64,000 bases of DNA from Caenorhabditis remanei (Eukaryota > Nematoda > Chromadorea > Rhabditida > Rhabditidae), in the NCBI RefSeq assembly GCF_010183535.1, contig NC_071332.1:6944001-7008000 (forward strand), in the 5' to 3' direction. A program made the translations under genes and the position numbers. Position 1 is the stretch's first letter. Each line of letters opens with the position of its first letter. Positions 59,533 through 64,000 of this stretch are shown piece by piece. The notes below the pieces were generated by a model that made no database searches, was not told where the DNA came from, and saw only the letters and a program-made list of their open reading frames with translations.

Positions 59533-62308
59533 ATGCCAATGCGGAAAATCGTGATGTTGGGTGCCAATGCGCGTACGCAAAGATCAGTCTCCTCAATACA
59601 GGTAAGAGTATCAACCCACTTTGTCTTCAATATTTGAAAATGGAAATTTTGAAAGCTTTGACTGATTCTCCAAAAATTTATGTGTTTTAAAAATTCCTGG
59701 ATGTCGTATTTTTCTGAATTCCATCTTGTTGATCAAATTTTACCTACTAAAAATTCACTCAAAACTCTGTTTTCTGGGGAAATTCGTCTGAAAACTGCAA
59801 AAACACGTTCAAATTTTCCTTAACCAAATATTTTTTCACGAGTTCTCTCATATTTTGTCCGGTTGGGTAACCCAGAAAACGCTCGTTTATCACTCCTCGT
59901 CATTCTCTCTGGCTTCTTCTTCTCCTTTCTTCCAACAACTTCTTTTAGCTTATTCGCATCGCATACACACCAAAAGCAATTCAATTCTTCTCGTTTTTCT
60001 TTCTTTCGCCATCCACTTTGTCATTTCTTCTAACTAAAAAATTGTGTGTCCTAACACAAAACCGAAATCGACAACCAATTTGTACTTTACGAGCTCTTGT
60101 CCACATGTTCCACCATTTTTATGGAATTGGAAATTGAATTGGCTGGCGACGACGAGAATTCGGGAATTTTTAAGTTTTTCGAATTGAAATTCATCCGTTT
60201 TGGTTAATCGAATTCTCATTAGAAACTTGAAATTTATATACAAAAAGTGTTGAAGCCGTCAAATAAACAAGGAAAAAAAGAAGAGAAAAGGAAAGAGATT
60301 ACCAGGATTATTTCTGCTCTTCGACACTCTTGAAAGCACCAGCATTCAGTCTCGAACACTTTTGAAGTTAGCGAAAAGTCAGAAACCCACTTCAGAAAAT
60401 GGTGAACTCAAATTTTCAGCTACCCTCCGAATACTCACCATCAGCTTCTTCCGCGCCATACTTCAATTATTCACCCAGTGATTTCATTTTGGATTTGAGA
60501 TCTCATCAGAAGGAAGAGGAGAGTTATCAGAATGGAAATTCGCATAACGATGATGAAGAGAAGAAACAGGTAAGACAGATGTTTGTATTGTTCTCGGGAG
60601 GGAATAAATCGTGGACAGTATAACAATAATCTTGTCGCCAAATAAGATGCATAATTTAAAATTTAACTGAAGTTTTACAGCTCAAACACCTTCTACACGA
60701 ACGATGGGAGAACGCAAAACAATACAATGCATTCAACTATTCACTAAATTGCATGTACAAATGTCTCGATGGAAAATATGATTTATCGATGCAGGTTTGT
60801 TTACCAAAACTATGTTCAATGAAAACTCGAAACTTTCCAGTTAAACATCGAAAGAGGCGATTTACGAAGGAAGCCGATGCACTTCAAAAACATCAAAGAA
60901 CCCTTCAACCACTTGAGATTTAATTTCACCAAGTTGCATGATAATGAGGTACGTCTGGTCTCCATTTTTTATATTGCAACTTCCGTTTCCCAGATTCTAT
61001 TCTACCTAAAATGTGATTCTGATCCAATCAGCAACGATCCGCTGGACCGTCACTTGGTAGCTGTGAATGCGTCGCCATTGGAAAGAGATCACTCTTTGAT
61101 TGTGCCATCAGTCAATAAGTGTAATCCACAGGTAATAAATTAGTGTATTGTAGTATTGAAACCATTCTCTTTCCCAGGTATTGACTCTCCAAGCAGTTCG
61201 AATCGCTGTAGACTTGATGCTTCTCGTGGACGACGATATGTTCCACATCCTTTTCAATAGTTTACTCGGACAAGCGTCTGTTAATCACTTACATCTTCAT
61301 GCAATGTATTGGCCATATGATTCCGATCTCATTAATAGGGTTTGTACTTCTTCTTCCTTCTAAAAACATTTGTTTACTCCATGTTTTTTTTTCAGAAATG
61401 TGAACCTCTTCACGATGTGCCGGGAGTATTTGTCATTCGACCACCCTGTTGGATTTGCCCGGCTATCGTTTTTCAACTCGACTGCATTGAAAACTATGAG
61501 CAGTTCAAAATGTAATAACATCTTACTTTATTGTTTTCATGCTTTGAGAAAAAATAAGAATTCTAAAAATAACTAAGAATATTATTCCAGGAATATCTAT
61601 AAATGTGTCGAACACTTGACTGAAACGAATCAAGCACACAATTTGTTCCTTGCCAGAGCACAACCGATCAGGTATCATTTTAATTACTCTCAGAACTCGT
61701 TTTCAAAAAAACTGATTATTTTCAGAACAACAGGAGCTGAAAAGGAAGAAGATCGACGTGGAGAACGCCCACAACTGGTCACTTGCTACGTATTCCCACG
61801 AATGAATATGATTGGTGCTAAACCGCCATCGAACTTCAATCCAGCTGCAAATGAGCTCGCCGGAAATTTAACTTCCTATAGTATGTTTTTCGTTTCCTTT
61901 TTTCTGATTGAAACTGAACAATTTCAGCAATTCGTTTCTTCGAATCTGCAAACGAGCAATCAGTAATTCGAATTATTGAAGAGGAGGCGTCTTTAGATGA
62001 TGATAGTTTTCAGAGTGTTAGTCTAATTTCGCATCAATTCTTATAATTCCTGTTTCTATTTTCAGTTATGTTTCGATCTGGCTGACGTGTTAATCGGAAG
62101 AACCGTAGGCACATCGCGACCACATGATTTAGATTTTCTTGAGGTAAATCATTCTTTTTTCCCAATTCTGCATGCCACTGAATCAACTTTTTAGGGCCTA
62201 ACGTCTCCGGAAATCGACGAACTTCGAGATTCATTCCAATCTTTCATGCCACGATCACCATCTATCCGACACCGTAATTCGACACCACGCACCCATTCCG
62301 AGGAGTAA
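59533..62308 (+). CDS. mcp-1: GDP-D-glucose phosphorylase 1 (GDPGP1 orthologue)
   Basis: Core exons 60399-60569, 60681-60794, 60841-60948, 60994-61131, 61178-61339, 61396-61511, 61591-61671, 61726-61880, 61928-62016, 62066-62143, 62195-62308 close in frame to 441 residues. An optional first exon, 59533-59601 (MPMRKIVMLGANARTQ...), followed by GTAAGA, can splice in phase 0 to 60396 and lengthen the N-terminus by 24 residues. The HIT-like fold motifs are there: FNSLLGQASVNHLHLHAMYW has the H.H catalytic region, and ILFYLKCDSDPISNDP and SLIVPSVNKCNPQVLT are typical of GDPGP. The enzyme phosphorolyses GDP-D-glucose to GDP and glucose-1-phosphate, clearing a mis-made nucleotide sugar. The acidic N-terminus and Ser/Arg C-terminus look unstructured. 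A TTCAG just before AAAATGG may be a trans-splice site. The symbol is from memory of C. elegans C10F3.4. Confidence 0.88.
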
Positions 62309-62324
62309 CTAGCAGTAAATAATA

Positions 62325-62995
62325 TTATAATTATCTTCCAAATTTTGTCATATCTTTTTTTTTCAAAATGAATGGTTTACAGCTTTATTTTCAGTATAAC
62401 TTTTTTTTCAGAGTGAAGTTCTCTTCTGGAGGCTGAGCAACATCAGCATTAGAATTAGTTCCAGAATAATTACAGAAGGGCAAACATTACAACTTCTTTT
62501 GCTTTCATAACAGTTTTCACTACTCTGAAACTTGCAAATCGATGATCTGAAAAAAGGAAATTTCACCGCGTCTTCTCTTCACAAATCTTATCTCGATCGA
62601 CAACAATTGTGACCATCTTTTTTTTCTATCCACCAGCTTCTGCTCGAATCTCCAATTTCTCAACTTTATACACATTGTTCTTTTTGGTTGTGTTTGTTTC
62701 CTCCGCCGGACTCTCGAAATCCATCGTCAATAAATAATATGATTGTCTTCCAAATCATTTTATATCTATTTTCAAGGGGGAACAGCTTCATTGTTTTCAA
62801 GAATTGGAAACTTTCAGAGTGAAGTTCTCTTCCGGGGGCGGAGCAACATCAGAATTAGTAAAGTTCCAGAATTAGAACGGAAGGACAAACAACACACAAT
62901 AGTTTCCTTTACAGTCTTTACAACTCTCAATCTTGCAAATCGAAGATCTGAAAAAGAAGAATTCGCGGCGTCTCCTCTTCACACCATTTCTTACA
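62325..62995. repeat. Diverged tandem duplication of about 270 bp
   Basis: The pair is aligned by TCTTCCAAAT.., AGAGTGAAGTTCTCTTC.GG, GAGCAACATCAG.ATTAG, CTTGCAAATCGA.GATCTGAAA and ..GCGTC.CCTCTTCAC in the same order, offset by roughly 400 bp. Copies differ by many substitutions and small indels. Confidence 0.6.
62470..62724 (-). CDS. Possible 55-residue protein in the duplicated segment
   Basis: Exons 62724-62634 and 62546-62470 join in frame: MDFESPAEETNTTKKNNVYK and on to LEIRAEA, then HRFASFRVVKTVMKA and a stop. The donor is G/GTGGAT, not strong; the acceptor is TTTTTTCAG. The second exon's frame is partly kept in the upstream duplicate (RFARLRVVKTV after an equivalent TTTTTCAG near 62955), which is the main support for coding. 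It is not known what it would do. It may be a decayed gene. Confidence 0.25.
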
Positions 62996-64000
62996 AATTG
63001 GCTGTCATCAGGAGCACAAAAATTAGAGAAAAGACGGCAGAAGATTGGCTCGTGTTTCGTTTTCTTTCTTTGTGAATGATCGAACAATGGCTCTCTTTCC
63101 ATCTTCTCGCATCATTCTTCTCCTCATTTTTCGACTTGAAAATTGGAAATTCTTCTTTTTTTACTGAAAATTTGAAAAGAGCATCATCCCTCATACCCTA
63201 TTTCACTCGTTTGATTAGGTATTCAATAGAGAAAAAGGAAGAAATGCAAACATCTTCATCACTCTTCGCTCATTCTTCCGACGTCTTCCAGATTATTTTT
63301 CTCTTTTATTTTCTCTGCACACTTTGACCTCATTCTATGGAGTCTCTAAAAGCATCATAAATCGTTCGAGGAAATGAGAAAATAAGAATGTTTTTGGTGT
63401 TGTTAATTAATGTGAGATTCAGGAAGATTCTCATACAGATAGAACCCAGCGCGCTTGATCTGTGTAATTGTGTTTTTTTGGTTTAGTTAATTTATGTGCA
63501 ATTTCTGGAAAGTAGTTGGATAAGGGAAGATGTTGATATTTATTGTAACAACGCTACTTTTACAACCACACCCTGGAAGTTCGGAAGGTGTGTAAAACGC
63601 GTCGCGCTGTTCAACAAGTTACAGTACTTTTCTGAACGTTTCGTGCAATGAGAGTAGGGACATGCAAACTTTAAACCAGTGCCACGGAGCCAGGAAAGGC
63701 TCCACTTTCTGAGTTTTTATAGAAAAAGTCTAAAGCAATGTTTTTCTAGTTATCAACGTTTTTGTACAGGCCCTCCCGAAGAAGTTATAGCAGCTCATAA
63801 TTACTCATTCGGTCGTTCTTCATGGTTTCTATGAGCTTAATCTCCGTAGGAAGTGGGTGTACAAAAAAGTTGTAAACTACCAAAGTGTAGAGCTAGATTT
63901 TTTCTATAACATATTCAAAAACTGGCAACTGGGATATGTTCCCAAAAAACAGTGTTGCCCCTTCGCTCAACTCAATCTCTTCTCCTTATTTCTGTCATGT

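Larger units (their letters stand above)
62309..64000. other. Intergenic with local duplication; possible small gene
   Basis: Two related segments, about 62325-62600 and 62735-62995, are diverged tandem copies (both include AGAGTGAAGTTCTCTTC and CTTGCAAATCGA.GATCTG). A possible small minus-strand gene overlaps the first. From 63100 to 64000 nothing was seen. Confidence 0.4.

Overview
The window looks like nuclear DNA of a Caenorhabditis nematode. The DNA is AT-rich, the genes are dense and intron-rich, many introns are 45-51 nt, and most acceptors read TTTCAG. The gene content is nematode-typical: srd, srsx and Str-superfamily chemoreceptors, a ground-like (grl) protein, an FBA-type F-box protein, GT92 and DUF229 proteins. 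The right half carries conserved genes whose C. elegans counterparts I recall as lying on chromosome V (pst-1, crooked neck, pcm-1, GDP-D-glucose phosphorylase). The species cannot be fixed from the sequence alone. All gene models were joined by hand using GT/AG sites and reading phase; each multi-exon model listed closes in frame.

Layout. 0-2.5 kb: secreted ground-like protein (+). 2.6-9.9 kb: three srd receptors (-), the last two a recent tandem duplication that includes their upstream DNA; a decayed non-LTR retrotransposon lies between the first two. 11.2-12.8 kb: Str-superfamily receptor (+). 13.8 kb: perfect 68-bp-arm hairpin. 14.6 kb: small secreted protein (+). 15.3-19.3 kb: LRPPRC-like mitochondrial PPR protein (-). 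19.5-20.3 kb: MITE and a 128-bp tandem repeat. 20.8 kb: F-box gene (+). 22.3 kb: 10-cysteine TIL protein (-). 24.0 kb: small proline-rich protein (+). 25.8 and 29.4 kb: two srsx receptors (+), the second split by a 1.96-kb palindrome. 33.7-37.9 kb: GT92 glycosyltransferase (+) convergent with a DUF229 sulfatase-like protein (-). 38.5 kb: receptor fragment. 39.5 kb: crooked neck (+). 43-46 kb: pst-1 (+). 47.4 kb: six-TM membrane protein (+). 49.9 kb: secreted Cys-less ligand-binding-domain protein (-). 50.7-56 kb: gene-poor. 56-58 kb: pcm-1 (-). 59.5-62.3 kb: GDP-D-glucose phosphorylase (+). 62.5 kb: possible small gene within a local duplication.

Two themes emerge. The left and middle parts are fast-evolving environmental or secreted families, while the right part is housekeeping: splicing, PAPS transport, protein repair, nucleotide-sugar clean-up. 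Several foldback DNA elements sit inside introns of otherwise intact genes. In three cases removing the element restores an intron of ordinary length: 46 nt in the PPR gene, 134 nt in the srsx gene and 45 nt in pst-1. In pst-1 the element landed on the TA of the 3' splice site itself. No tRNA, rRNA or CRISPR array was recognised.
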